From Phycomyces blakesleeanus NRRL 1555(-) (Eukaryota; Mucoromycota; Mucoromycetes; Mucorales; Phycomycetaceae), in contig NW_017265136.1 in NCBI RefSeq assembly GCF_001638985.1, positions 2,834,150 through 2,898,149 of the forward strand: DNA of 64,000 nucleotides, in the 5' to 3' direction. The position numbers and the translations under genes are program-made. Position 1 is the stretch's first letter; each line of letters begins with the position of its first letter. A model generated the notes under the pieces. The model was not told where the DNA came from. It did not search any database and worked only from the letters and a program-made list of their open reading frames with translations. Shown in pieces: positions 37,201 to 50,350 of the stretch.

Positions 37201-40200
37201 CCATACCATAAACCATCGGATTCTTTTTCATTCTCACATAGAGGTAAGTGTAGCTTAGCCATGTCACAGCCTCACTGAGGTTTGTAACGGTACCTAGTGA
37301 AATTTCTGCATTAAGATTGTCGACAATATTTTCGATAAACCTAAAAGAGAGAGAAAATATTGAGTGATACAATTACAATTATTGTTTAAGAAAAAGGCTT
37401 TATATCTTATTTTGTTCCTTACTTTGATTCAATTGGATGTTGTTGGGTGATTGCTGAGACATAGTGGGATATTTTGTCATGGGTTGTCAGGATATAACCA
37501 ACACCATGAGTTTCATACTACATGTTCATGAATATTTAAAGAAATTCGTATGTAAGTGTATTAGATGGTTTTAGTTTTGTGATTTTGAGAGCAAAAGGTA
37601 AAGACTTTTTTTTTTTACCTGTGGACGACCAGCACGACCAAAGATCTGGAGCACATCAAGAATAGACAAGTCTACAAAGCTACCCTTTTGTGAATCGTAC
37701 ACTTGGGTTCCTTTGATAACAACAGCATAAGCTGGCAAATTGACACCCCATGCCAAGGTTGCAGTACAGCAGAGCACCTTTATATATATATATATATATT
37801 ATAACATAAATTTGCAATATTAGATTTTACACATGCATATAAAAAAGTTACTTTCACAAACCTTTAAGCAACCATCGGCAAACATTCGTTCAGTTAATGA
37901 TCGATCAGATCGAAGCATACCAGCATGATGTATACCAAAGCCATAAGGAAATAATTCTTTCATTTCCTTGTTTCTAGATTTTGCTATATCTCTTCTGTGA
38001 CCAACAAACTTGGGTTCGGCCGAACAATCAAAGTAATCTGAAATCCGAAGATAAGAGTTTGTTTTGTTTTTTTTTATAAAAAAAAGAACAGTTTAGTTTA
38101 AATTTGTATTGTACATTAATTCCTTCATTCGTCCCTTGTCTATTTATTTTCTTATGGTATTACCTCCGAGACTTTCATTTAGAACTTCTTCTTTTAGCAT
38201 TTGAGCAGTCTTGACTGTTTCTTTTCGGGCATGAACAAACACCATAACTTGATGACCTTCCCGCACAAGGTCGGAAACCTTGTCAAAGCAAGCACGATTC
38301 ATACGCTCGTTGGACGGAACCGAGTTGGCTTTTCCTTTGATACCCAGGAAATGTTGCTCGAGAGGAACTGGACGGAATCCGCCATCAAAGAAGAACAAAC
38401 CTTGGTAAGGGTTGACTCTGTTGGTTAAGAAAAAAAAGCAACAGATAAAAGTGTGTAAGTCAAAACTCAATGTAGAAGAAGAAAAAAAATATTCTCATGT
38501 GCGTATACGTATGTATTTACATAGTATATGCGTGTGTGTTTTACCTAAGGAATGCTGCCACATCAAGGTAATTGGGAAGAGTAGCAGAGAGACCAACAAT
38601 ACGAATGAGTGATTGACTTGATTCAACCTAAGAGGTATTTGTATAGATGATTGTTAAACATAAGTAATTGAGCTTATATATAAATCTCTATATTCTATAT
38701 TATTTTTTCTTTACCTGCCGTAATGTTCTGGCAATAATACTCTCAATAACAGCACCACGATCTTCATTAAGAAGATGGACTTCATCAATAATAAGAAGTT
38801 TTACTTTCTAAATAAGGGCACCATATAAAGACTGTCAGTTTTCTTTTTCTTCTTCTTTTCAAAGTAAAGTCATAGCAGCAGTAGTGGTAGTATTTCAACT
38901 TGCCTGTGCTAATTCGACATCGCCTGTACCCTTTCTAGTGATTACATCCCATTTCTCAGGTGTGGTTACGATAAATTGGGTGGCCATAATCTCTGCCTTT
39001 GTTAATTGCATATCACCCGTCAATTCCCTGACACTAACACCAAGGAACTTGAGTCGTTTTCCCATCTTTTCTACAATTTCAGCCGCAAGAGCCTTCATAG
39101 GTGCCACATATACAATCTTAAAGTCATTCTTAGCGATTGTGAAATCAATTTCGGTAGAGCCTTTTTGTGGAGGTGTAGAGCAGTATTGGTACAGACACCT
39201 GAGTACAGTAAGCATTGCAACATCTGTTTTACCCTAAAACGCAAAGAATTTTTGATTTTTTTTTAAAAAAAATGAATGTTTAATATCTTTTCTTTTGATT
39301 TTTTTTTGACTTACCGCACCAGTAGGCGCACAGACCAACATGTTTTCGTTTGTTTCATAAGCAATAGGGTATACAATAGATTGAATTCTGTTGAGAGTTT
39401 CGTAGGCCTGCACACACACACACAAATAAATACGGTTATAAGCGGTGGTTTCACTAATTTATTTAACTTCATTTGATTTAAATATACACAGTACCTTGAA
39501 AGCTCCTCTAGCCAAGCTATCCAATTCTTCAATTTTAATACGACGTTCGCCTGCTCGTATAGGTGCCTGCGTGGGTACTGGAATGATGGTTTCTTCGTAA
39601 TCATTGAATTCTTCTTTAACTGTACCAGCAGGAAGAGCATAACGTGTTCCAAATAGTGAAAGCATGGAACCCGACTTTGCAGACTGATAAACATGTGGAT
39701 ATGTTTCTTCTGCCTTTGTCTGGTAAATGATATATTATTGTTATTGTTATATTAGTTATTTTCTTATATTTTATTTAATATATTTAATAACTCTGTAGTG
39801 TCCAGTACATGGTATGTAAAGTCTATATTGTATGTATGAATTTATGCAAGTCTGTGTTTTTTTTTACCTTGTAATTTGAGCTAAATAAAGGTGCCTGACT
39901 AGCTTCAATTAATGCATTTTCTCTGGCTTGTCTAAGATCCTGAGAATCAAAGCCAAGGATGTCCATTGAAACGGCATTTTTGTCCTCTAAAATAAAGTGA
40001 TTAGATACATATATTACACAGACACACAGATATATATATATATAATAAGAATATAAAATAAGTTAATTAATTAATTAAATTTGACTTGCCTGGTGCTTTT
40101 TGAAGGGCCTTTAGGGCTTTCTTTTGGTCTTTTCTCATTTGCTTCATTTCTTTGATTTCAGCTTCAGATTGAACAGTGAACTGGGTTCCGTACACAGGTC

Positions 40201-41433
40201 TTTTTGGTTCGTTGGAATGACCCAATGAAGCTTTTGCTTTTTGTCCAGTGTAATTAGACTAAATGCACACCGATACATACATACAACCAACCAACCAAAT
40301 ATACACAATAGTAAAGCAAAATAGATCAATTAAACAAACAAAAGAAAATACTTGTACAATATATATATAAACTATTAAAGATAATTTATCTATTTATTCT
40401 TACCATTTTCATAATATTGCTCACAAGAGTAGTTCGATTGGATATCAAATCCATAATCAAATCAATTCCTTCGTATCCAAGGATATCGACAAGAGCTTGT
40501 TGAATACTGTCATCTAAAGATTGTATAAAGTTGATAATTAGACATATTGCAAAAAAGAAAATACATTTAATTTGGTATAAAAGAAAATAATATATCTAAA
40601 TTTCTCAAAATAAATCAAAATGCATATTACCAGTTTCTTCTGATCGAAGGATAGTAAATAGGTCTGTACAAAGCTGCTGCTCAGTAAACTCTACATTGTG
40701 TTGAATTATGTGATTGCGGCATTGCCTTGAATAAAAGTAAAATAAAATAAAGAAGTATTGGGATCAATATTATTGAGTGATTGATTTTTTTTTGTAAAAG
40801 AAAAGAGCATAAAATAAGGAATTATGCAGTGAATTTGATCCGCAATAAAAGAATATATATATATATATATATATAACTTAAAGATACCAGTACTAATGTT
40901 AATAATAATAATTGCAATTAACTCACTTGAGCAGCCAGTTTCTATCATAAATCTTCTCTTGAGAATCTTCTTCTGTTGGAAAATCATCATGAAGATATGA
41001 AGAATATAGCGTGGCTTCATCCTGACTATTCTCATCCGATTCTTCAGATTCTTCATAAAATGGATAAGTTGGTAGACAAAACTCGATATCGTTGCCATAT
41101 GTAGATGTAGTAACTGTTATAGAAGGCATGCATAAGAGTCGAATAGAAAACCAAAATTTCTTTTTTTTTTTAAAAAAAAAAGCTTATTTTTTATATAATT
41201 TTTATTAGAGATATTAAATTACTTGTATCTTTTGCCTCAGACTTGACACTCTCTACAAGTTTGCAAAAGGCATCTATGGATTCTTCCGGATCGATCTGCT
41301 GAATTGGGTAAGCTCCCGTGAAGAAGTTCTGGGAGCCGGCTTTTGATTTCCCTTTGCCTTTTTTTGTGCCACCAATTGCATTGCTACTCGGTAATAGTTG
41401 ATGGAGCAGGGAACTAAAAGGGATGCTGGACAT
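34258..41433 (-). CDS. slh1: SLH1/ASCC3-type tandem Ski2-like RNA helicase, C-terminally short
   Basis: Helicase of the ribosome quality-control trigger (RQT/ASC-1) complex, which dismantles collided ribosomes. I model 18 exons in agreeing phase, 1728 residues: 41433-41223, 41113-40927, 40725-40631, 40513-40404, 40258-40090, 39986-39868, 39719-39495, 39407-39315, 39233-38904, 38807-38715, 38627-38545, 38417-38164, 38037-37862, 37777-37619, 37517-37423, 37340-36866, 36736-35787 and 35620-34258. Cassette 1 has PTGA/GKT (near 400), DEVH (about 521), GLSAT and QIFGRAGR, then a winged helix and a Sec63 module (about 960-1210). Cassette 2 has GAPTGSGKT (about 1260), DEIH (about 1365) and QMMGRAGR. 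The protein stops after the second winged helix ([11 protein letters not shown]), so the second Sec63 module seen in Slh1 (1967 aa) and ASCC3 (2202 aa) is absent. Introns 5 and 9 are GC-AG. Brr2 is less likely given the ASCC3-like N-terminus. Confidence 0.93.
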
Positions 41434-41966
41434 TGAGCTAATTCGTCTCTATTATTATTATTATTATTACTATTCTTATTATTTATTTTATTTTAGTTGC
41501 GCAGCCACGCAGAATATCATATTTTTTTGGGTGCTTTTTATATAAGTGATGCTTTTTTTTATTTGCTTTAAACCGCAGTATCCACCGGACATTAAAATGA
41601 CATGACATGACTGTCATGAACTGCGGTAATTTCTCTAGCTTAAATTTTATTTTATTTTTTTTCGTTAATCCAAAAAAGGGTAAACGAATATTAATAAAAA
41701 AAAAAGGGTTCTATTTCTAGTGGTTGTGGTAGTGGTTGTGGTAATTATTTTTTTTCTTAAACCTTTTCTTTTTTGCTTGTTTCTATTTTATTAAGCACTA
41801 ATTTTACAGGCCAAACTAAAGCATATCGATAATATTATTAATAATTCAAAACCCTTTTTTTTATTTTATATAATATATATATATATATATATATAGATAT
41901 ATAGGTAGATAGATAGATAAATTATATTAGTATCCTCTCTTTTCTTTCTTACTTTATTCACTTGTC
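41434..41966. promoter_or_regulatory. Bidirectional SLH1/NEMF intergenic promoter
   Basis: 533 bp between the divergent start codons. It contains a TATATAAAAA element on the minus strand at 41535-41544 (about 100 bp before the SLH1 ATG). An inverted pair AACCGCAG (41571-41578) / CTGCGGT (41621-41627) encloses three tandem ATGAC units followed by TGTCAT, giving an 11-bp palindrome ATGACTGTCAT. A (TA)n tract (41870-41893) lies towards NEMF. Such nested dyads are candidate protein-binding sites shared by both genes. Confidence 0.55.
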
Positions 41967-43875
41967 ATGAAACAACGATTCAATACTCTCGATATCCGTG
42001 CAACTGTTGCAAACCTCAAAGAACGGTGAGAACACGGCCTGCTAAAGGACAATATGTTCTTCTGTCCTATATATATATATATATATATATATTTGCTCAT
42101 GTAATGTAACTATTTCAGATTAACCGGCCTTCGTCTACAGAACATTTACGATGTCAATCAAAAGACATTCCTTTTCAAATTTGCAAAGGTATTAAAGACA
42201 GAGAATTCTAGTCCGAAATAAACAAAGCTAAATGAATACAAAACTTTTATTCAAGAAAAATATGCTTAGTATTGACACATTAATTAACTCGTATATATAT
42301 ATTTAATCCATAAATAGCCAGACGATAAAGAGCTTGTGTTAATTGAGTCAGGCATTCGCATTCATACAACCCAATTCAGCAGAGACAAGTCCATCACACC
42401 CTCTCCATTCTGTGCCAGGGTAGGAAACAATAAAAAAAAAAGCGATAAATCGGTTAAACAATGAAAACAATTATTATATATTATTATTTATATTGCATGC
42501 ATGGAAGAGTTTGGATCAAAATGTTTGTTTATTCTTATTATCTAATAATCATATTACAGCTTCGTAAATACCTTCGTACACGCAGATGCACCAGTGTACG
42601 CCAATTGGGTGTCGACCGTATCGTCGATTTTGAATTTGGAGGTGGAGACAACAGTATGGGCTACCACATTATTGCCGAGTTTTATGCTTCCGTAAGACAA
42701 GCGAAACTTATGATTTTGTTTATTAGTAAAAAAAAACTAACTAACTAACAATTATTATTATATTATATTATATAATATATGTATGTATTAGGGTAATATC
42801 ATTTTGACAGATCAGGATTACCGAATTCTTGCTCTCTTGCGTATTGTTCAGTCAACAGAAAGTAAAATGGCAGTTGGAGAAATCTATGACATCAAGTCAG
42901 TTGTCCTGCAGGATTTCAAGCCAGTCGAAATCGATCAACTTCAAACTGTATTGCACAAAGCTGGACCTAAAGACACATTGAAGAAAATATTGAACATTGG
43001 ATTCGGTAACAAAGAAAAAATATATATTTTATTTTATTTTATTTCGTCAATCTTGTCTAACAATTGTCGATATTTGTGCCTATAATTTTTTTTTTAAAAA
43101 AAAGAGTATGGACCTGCCATGATTGAACATATAATTCTTGAAGCCAACCTTAATCCCAATATGAAGGTTGCCACTGAATTTGACAGCTCTGAAGGTAAGA
43201 AACAAATTATTAAATAATATATGGTGATTGAATCCCCCCTCCCCCTATTTTATAATAAATACTTAATATTACCATGATTATGATTATGATTGCTATTGGG
43301 ATTCTCTTGTATTTATCTTTTAAATATATATATATACCTACCTACATATATATGTTTTAGGATCCCCAATGATGAGATCACTCCATTCAGCATTTTTAAA
43401 GGGTGCTGAGATTGTCGAGTCAACTAACAATGCTGTTCCCAAAGTAAATCTAATTAAATGCTTGTCTTGCTTATTTCGCTTAAATAATTGTTTGGATATT
43501 TGGATATTTGGATGGGAAATGAAATTGAAATGATTTTAACGTATTATGATCTTGTAAAAGGGTTATATCATTATTATGGATGATACTAAAGAAGCCAAGG
43601 AAGGAGAAGAGAAAATGGAAATGCAAGTATCCGAACATCTAATAATTATAGTTAATACTAAATGAAATACTTGTACACTATAATATGAAATGTTAATTTT
43701 CCTCTTTTTTCTTTCTTCTTCTTGGATATACAGTTATGATGAGTTTCATCCTTATCTCTACAAGCAACACGAGTCTAAGAAATTCAAGGAATTCCCAACA
43801 TTTGATGGTGCAGTAGATGAATTCTTTTCTGCGATTGAAGCACAAAAACTAGAATTAAAAGCAAGAAGCCAGGTA

Positions 43876-43906
<31 letters not shown>

Positions 43907-46900
43907 ATCATGTTTATCATTATCATTATCATCGATATAAATACAAAACAAAAATATTATTAGGAAGAGGCAGCTCTAAAGAAACTAGAATCTGTTCGTA
44001 AAGAGCAAGAAAGTCGAGTGGAAGGTCTTTTGAACCAACAGACCACAAACACTCGTAAAGCACAGTTAATTGAACTAAACTTGGCTATGGTTGATGCAGC
44101 CATCACAATTATCCGTAATGCAGTAGCAAGTCAAATGGACTGGCAAGACCTGAAAGAACTTGTAAAGGATGAGAAGAGACGTGGGAACCCTATTGCTCAG
44201 ATAATCGATGGTCTTAAACTGGATACAAACCAAATAACACTTTTACTAAGGTAATTTTTTATTTATTTATGTATTTATTTACATATAAAACTCTGCTATA
44301 ATTCTTATCAAAAAAAACATCATCTATTTATGTAGTGACCCTGATGAACTCGAGTCTGAAAGCGAATCAGAAAGCGAATCGGATAGTGAGTCTGCTGATG
44401 ACGATGACAAGAACGAAAGCGAAGAAAAGAAAGACAATATTCCTAAAGTCTTTAAGATTGATATCGATATTGGGTTGACTGCATTTGCTAATGCTCGCAA
44501 GTACTATGATCAAAAGAAGAGCACAGCCACAAAACATGAAAAGACCATTGCAGCATCTTCCAAGGTATGTGTATCACAGTATATATATATATATATACTT
44601 CTTTATTTATTTTTTGGTGTATTTTCTCTCTCTCTCTCTCTCTCTTAGGCTTTGAAATCCGCTGAGCGCAAGATTAGACATGATTTAAAGGAAACAAAGA
44701 TTACAGCTAGCATCAATAAGATCAGAAAACCATTTTGGTTCGAAAAGTTTTTGTGGTTCATCTCTACCGAAGGACATCTTATTATCGCTGGCCGTGATAT
44801 GCAACAGAATGAAATGCTAGTCAAGCGTTATCTTTCCAAAGGTACGTGTTTTTATGTGTCTGAATAAGCTTTCCGCCTTTCTTTCTTTTTTAAAAAAAAA
44901 CAAAAAATTAATATATATAAACGGGGGGGGGGGGGGGTTTTTTTCAATAGACGATGTGTATGTTCATGCTGATCTTCATGGCGCGGCTTCTGTGATCGTT
45001 AAGAACAAACCCCAGGAAGCCGGACAGCCAATTCCTCCAAGTACACTTTATCAAGCAGGAACGATGTCAGTGTGTCAAAGTAAGGCATGGGATGCAAAAA
45101 TTGTTACCAGTGCATACTGGGTCTATGCAGACCAGGTTTCCAAATCAGCACCTACTGGCGAATATCTATCCACTGGAAGTTTTATGATTCGAGGAAAAAA
45201 GAATTTCTTGCCGCCTGTTCAGCTAGTATATGGATTTGGCTATCTATTCAAACTCGATGAATCATCAGTTGGAAACCACGTTAGCGAAAGGCTGCGTCTG
45301 GAAGCTGAAAATGGAGACGATAACGTAGATCATACCTTTTCAGAGACAAAACAACAGCAGGATAATAACGATGATAACGATGATGAGAAGACAGTTTCTA
45401 GTATTATAGAAGATGCGAACAATGAAAAAACAAACTCTCCTGTAGCCTCTGGTAATATATATATGGTTTTTGGCTTTCAAGAAGAAGAAGAAGAAAAGCT
45501 TGAATGATAAACTAATTTATTTTGCCCCCCTTTTTTTTGCTTAGATAAATTGTCTGAAAAAGATGAGAATGATAATGAATCAATTTCTGATGAGGATTCC
45601 GACAGCAGTGACGATGAAGACGCTTTCCCAGATACTCAACTTGAATCTGTCCCTAGTGCTCCTCCACAGTCCAAGACTTGGAATAAGTACGATCTTGAAG
45701 ATTATGGAGAAGATGAAACCGAAGAGAGTCGTTTAGGTTCAGTGGACTCTCAAAAGGCTGCAAATGTAGTGGTATGTATTATTTCTATAGATTTGATAGA
45801 AAAATAATATACATATTTATTAATTAATCTCTTAATTTTCTTTTATTATCTTTCTATTTGGAAAATAGACAAAGAAATCCATAACTGCAAAAGAACGTCG
45901 CCAATTGAAGAAAGATAAGCAAGGCGAGGGAATAAAAGAAAGTTCACCAGCAGCAGCACCTCAGCCAAAACAAAATGGCAAGAAACCTACAAAGACTACT
46001 GCAAAGGTAAATAGTGGCAAAAACAGCACTATCACAGGCGTAACAAGAAAAACAAAAAACAAAAAAAAACGAAAAAGTTCGAGAATAAAATGAAAACAAA
46101 ACCAGTAGTAGTAGCAATAAGATAAAGAGTAATTGAAATTGAAATACTGAGGCATTGATTCTATTAGGATATCAAATCAGCACCCATACCTCCTTCACGT
46201 GGTCGTAAAGGAAAGGCAAAGAAGATCAAGGAAAAATACGGTGATCAGGACGAAGAAGAGCAACGTATTCGCATGGAATTACTAGGAGTAAGATACGAAA
46301 AATTGTTAAATTAAAAATCACTGTAGTTTAATGTACTTATTTTTCTTTTTCTTTTTTTTTTAAAAAAAAAAAGTCCAACAAAGGACCTCAACCAAAGGGC
46401 AAAAAGGCCAAAAAGGAGGCCAAGGAAAAGGCTGAGAAAATTGAGAAGGCCAAGGAAAGAGAAGACAAAAAGAAAATGCAAGACCAAGCTCGGGCAAAGG
46501 AGAAGGAAGAAGAAGATGAGAAGGCTTCTGTAACTAAAGATAATGCCTTTGTTGATAATGACGATAATATAAAGGTATGGACCAGCAAAGAAAAAAAAAG
46601 AAAAAAAAGAATAATAATATTGCTTTATTTTACACTGATACCAACACTAATACTAACTGTTTTATTTTATTCTATTCTATTCTATTCTATTCTTCCTTTA
46701 GGTCGATGGTGTGGATGAAAAGGACAATGAAGCTATTCGACAGATGTTAAAAGAAGAAAACATCACCATGTTGGAAGCTGATGAAGTGGTACGTGTGCCT
46801 CTCAAGCTTTATTGAGAATATCGAAAACATCAGTATTTTAATACATATAATAATTACAGGCAAACTTGTCTGTTCTGGACTCCCTTACGCCTAATCCTTT

Positions 46901-47247
46901 ACCGGAGGACATTATTCACTTTGCAATCCCAGTGTGTGCTCCATACAATTCACTACAGAAGTACAAATACAAAGTGAAGCTGACACCTGGTTCACTTAAA
47001 CGTGGCAAAGGTAAATATTTTTATTCATAAAGTGAACACTTCTTTGTATTTACATATTTACTGGTATATTTTTTTAGCCATCAAGCAAGCCCAGAATGTC
47101 TTCTTAACTTCAACGGATTCCACTCAAAGAGAAAAAGAGCTTATTAAAAGTGTACCGGACATGGAAGCAATTAACACTATGATGAGCAAAGTCAAGGTCT
47201 CGGCACCTAACCTTGAAGCAAGCAAGCGCAAGAAGGGTCGTAAATAA
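41967..47247 (+). CDS. tae2: NEMF / Tae2 / Rqc2, ribosome-associated quality control factor
   Basis: Binds the 60S subunit with a trapped peptidyl-tRNA, recruits the Ltn1/listerin ligase and elongates CAT tails. Twenty exons in agreeing phase give 1084 residues, close to human NEMF. Exons: 41967-42025, 42119-42188, 42318-42419, 42560-42691, 42792-43005, 43105-43194, 43361-43443, 43561-43622, 43734-43872, 43964-44250, 44336-44564, 44649-44841, 44951-45451, 45545-45771, 45869-46006, 46168-46287, 46374-46574, 46702-46788, 46860-47010 and 47078-47247. The NFACT-N domain carries Asp96-Arg97 (GVDRIV), the pair needed for CAT tailing in NEMF. Coiled coils follow, then NFACT-R ([27 protein letters not shown]), an acidic/basic linker and NFACT-C ([17 protein letters not shown]). 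Intron 8 uses a GC donor (GCAAGT), without which the frame breaks. Confidence 0.96.
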
Positions 47248-47459
47248 AAGAGAACAGATTCAAAAGAGCATAAATAACAATTATAAATAATAATAATAAT
47301 AATAATAATAACATTAATTAAAATTAAAATTGGAGAAAAGAAAATCAAGTTAGAATAGTATCCGACCTTTTGTTTCTTTTCTTTATATACACACATACAT
47401 AGAACTTTAATTATATACAAGAATATATCTGTACGAAAAGTCTATTAAAAAGGCACGTT

Positions 47460-47928
47460 TATTACTTAAAAAAAATGCGATAGGCTGTACACCTACGAAC
47501 TTTGAGAACAAGTAAAACAAATCAGATCGAGGTTTTATCGGACCGAGACATATTCAAGGTGTAGGTGCTCTTCGGAATACACCAAAAGACACATTTATCA
47601 GCTTTATGCAGTATTCAATTTATTCTTTTATGGCTTGAACCAAACTGAAGACTCGACAGCAAAACATGCATCTGAAATATTCAATCGAATTTCCAGAGGT
47701 CTATACTTCTACAAAACATTATCAAAGGCCTATTCCTAAGAAAAAATACATTGGAATGGTTTATTGGCAAAAGTGGAGATATTGCAGACATTGTTAATTT
47801 TATTGCAAAATTGTTTGAAAATATTGATGAAATAGAAATTATTGGAAAAGCTGTGTTCGACTTTGATAAAAACAATCAACGATACAATGATTGGAAGATT
47901 GGTTCAAAAGCTTATTCTCAATTGTGAT
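47460..47928 (+). pseudogene. Unidentified coding relic
   Basis: A frame from about 47468 to 47739 reads RSRFYRTETYSRCRCSSEYT, then NLFFYGLNQTEDSTAKHASE and GLYFYKTLSKAYS, with one early TGA and a final TAA. A neighbouring frame continues to 47928 as LRKNTLEWFIGKSGDIADIV and KAVFDFDKNNQRYNDWKIGS. It looks like one protein C-terminus broken by a frameshift at about 47735. It lies between NEMF and repeat copy B. No family recognised; an element-borne or captured gene is possible. Confidence 0.4.
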
Positions 47929-48139
47929 TAGGCTTGCTACATACAGCTTCTAAACATTTTTATTTAAACTTATTTAATTTTAAAAAAGGTAGCTATTATA
48001 ACAATATCATATAACTTAATCAAGTCCATTGGATGCTTGAATTGCTCTTGAAAAGAATAGTAAAAAAAATGAGTATAATATCAATCTCTGTGGCTGTATT
48101 TTCTAGAATATGTATTTTAATATATATATATATATATAC

Positions 48140-49310
48140 TAGAGCTCTACAGCATAGATAGTACAAAACAAAGTTAAAATGATTTAGTTATTTTTTTAAA
48201 AAAAAAAAAAAAACACACACACACACCAAAGGGCAACACTATGTGAAATCCAACTATTTAATTTTCACTTGCCGACCTTTTTTGCTACTTTACTTGTAGC
48301 ACATAGAAAAATAGACCGTTTAGTAAATGTTTTTTCTAAAGTACGCTTTTAATTCCGAAGTGAAAAAAATTTACTTTTTTGATTATACGACATTAGGAGA
48401 AACAATATATTGAAACACCGTCGCATTTTTTTTTGTGTAGGAGAATTGCTAGCCTCACAAAAATGCCACGCTCCCAGGTGTTTTTAAATTACTAAAAACA
48501 GCTTAGATCGTTTGAGTTCAAAAAATGTCCTGTAATCTACCAAAAAGACTGGGCATTTGAAATTTAAATTAATTATTTTACTTTACTTTACTTTACTTTT
48601 TTTGCTTTTTTACAAGTTTTCAATTAGTCTTTAACTTTTTATTATTATTTGATAGCAAGTGATTAATCCTCTTATTCCAAGTTATAATTTTATTTAAATA
48701 TTATACTGCATTGCAATTAAAGTACTCGTGATTGATTTTGGATTAGTATATCAATATTAGAAAAAATAGATACTGTGAGAGTGTTATTTATTAATGAAAG
48801 TTAAAATAATATTCGAGATGCTCGGAACTAATTTTTGGTTAGTATATTAATAGAAGGAAAAGTAGATACTGTGAGAGTGTTATTTATCAAAGATAGAATA
48901 ATACGTTTATATATATCAATCGATAAAGACTTTCTTTTTCTTACTATTCAATTTGCCTCTCTTGATATTTGTACCTCCGCTGTGCCACGTCTGGTACTCA
49001 AAATCCACCCACACACACATCTTTTTTGTGATGAATTCATAGACCTATATAATGAATAAATAATAAATAATTAGCATACTTTTTCAAAGTAGAACACCCC
49101 CTTCCCCTCAAGCTTTATGTAACTCTTCGCTATGAAAAGTTTAGTTACTATATATTACAATTAATATGTAAAAATAAGTCGAACAGTTTATTGAATGGAT
49201 AGTAGACTTTAAGTGATGTGGTTGTAAAACGATAAGAATATTTACAGAGAATTTAAAGGCAGAATCTAAATTACATGCTTATATTCCAACTTTTTGAAGA
49301 TATAGATATT
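48140..49310 (+). repeat. Dispersed 1.2-kb repeat, copy B
   Basis: Reverse-complement partner of 2597-3887. This copy lacks the expanded GT minisatellite and has a simple poly-A plus (CA)n stretch at 48197-48227 where copy A has (GT)n and poly-T. The shared ORF at 48835-49059 has no recognisable product. Confidence 0.8.
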
Positions 49311-50350
49311 CATGATAAATTACCTATAATAGTTTGCGGCAATTTTCAAACATAATAGCTCTAGTGTAAAGAAATAAAATAACAGTCATATATATATATA
49401 TGTGTGTGTATTAGAGGTTATAACAAAGTGTTCTATTTTATATGTATTCTATTTTACATAGGACTGAGGAATAACAAATAAGTAGCTTAATATTATCGCA
49501 CACACGCAGTAGTTGAGTGAAATACTTTTTTTTAATATGTGACAGAGGTGCAAGCACTTGTCTAGTTGAGTGAAATACAAAAAATCCCAAAAAATTATCA
49601 TAACTATATTTGATCAATATTATAGTGCTGCTAATCACGATTTCAATATGGTTAACTTATCAACTCGCAAAGATTGCTTAGTCAGTGGACTTCTCACTAA
49701 TTCAAGGCCCAGGTTAAAATTTGTAATAAATAGTATATGTAAATACCATTTTTTTTCTGATCAAAAAGTACAATGTAAAAATAATAATGCTAATATTAAT
49801 TTGAGCTAATTTGATTTTGTCGTATTTATAATTTGAAAGAAAAACCAAATATATATAAATTTACTGATTACAGGTATACGATTTTGAAGTCATAAAAATA
49901 CCCTATTTCTTTTAAAAAAAATATTTATATATTGTTTTTCACAGTGTTTACTATTATTTTTATAAATAAAATATAAAATAAAATCAGGATAATTTGATTC
50001 AAGCGGATTATTTTGTAGGCTTCTAAAAGTTGCCAATTTGTACTTATATAGCTTGCTGTAAATTATTTAAGATAAATTGATGATACATACATAATTCACA
50101 CTTGGGCTTAGATGGTGTCTCAGATGTTGGGCGTGGTAAAAAAAAACAGAATAGAGAATACATTTTATATTTATCAAGGCCTGGTATCCCAGAATAATTC
50201 AAGTATAATTTAACAAAAACAAAACCGAAAAAAAAGTTGATATTTAAAAGCGTAGGAAAAATAGAATATAATTATATACTTATTTCTTTTCACCCCTCCT
50301 TTAACGCACATTTATATTCCATAAAACAAGAAAGCTTTTTTAATTTAATT
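49311..50350. other. No gene recognised; upstream of P450
   Basis: AT-rich interval with short ORFs only. The P450 promoter is expected near 50200-50350, without a convincing core element. Confidence 0.4.

Noticed and set aside
34258..41433. Identification as the spliceosomal helicase Brr2, or as the rnhA helicase of a Mucoromycota sex locus
   Set aside because: The N-terminus and linker resemble ASCC3/Slh1 rather than Brr2. No HMG-box gene or triose-phosphate transporter is nearby, so there is no sign of a sex locus.
50237..50350. Upstream in-frame extension of P450 exon 1
   Set aside because: The extra 38 residues precede the natural hydrophobic anchor and lack an ATG at their start. The ATG at 50351 gives a normal length.
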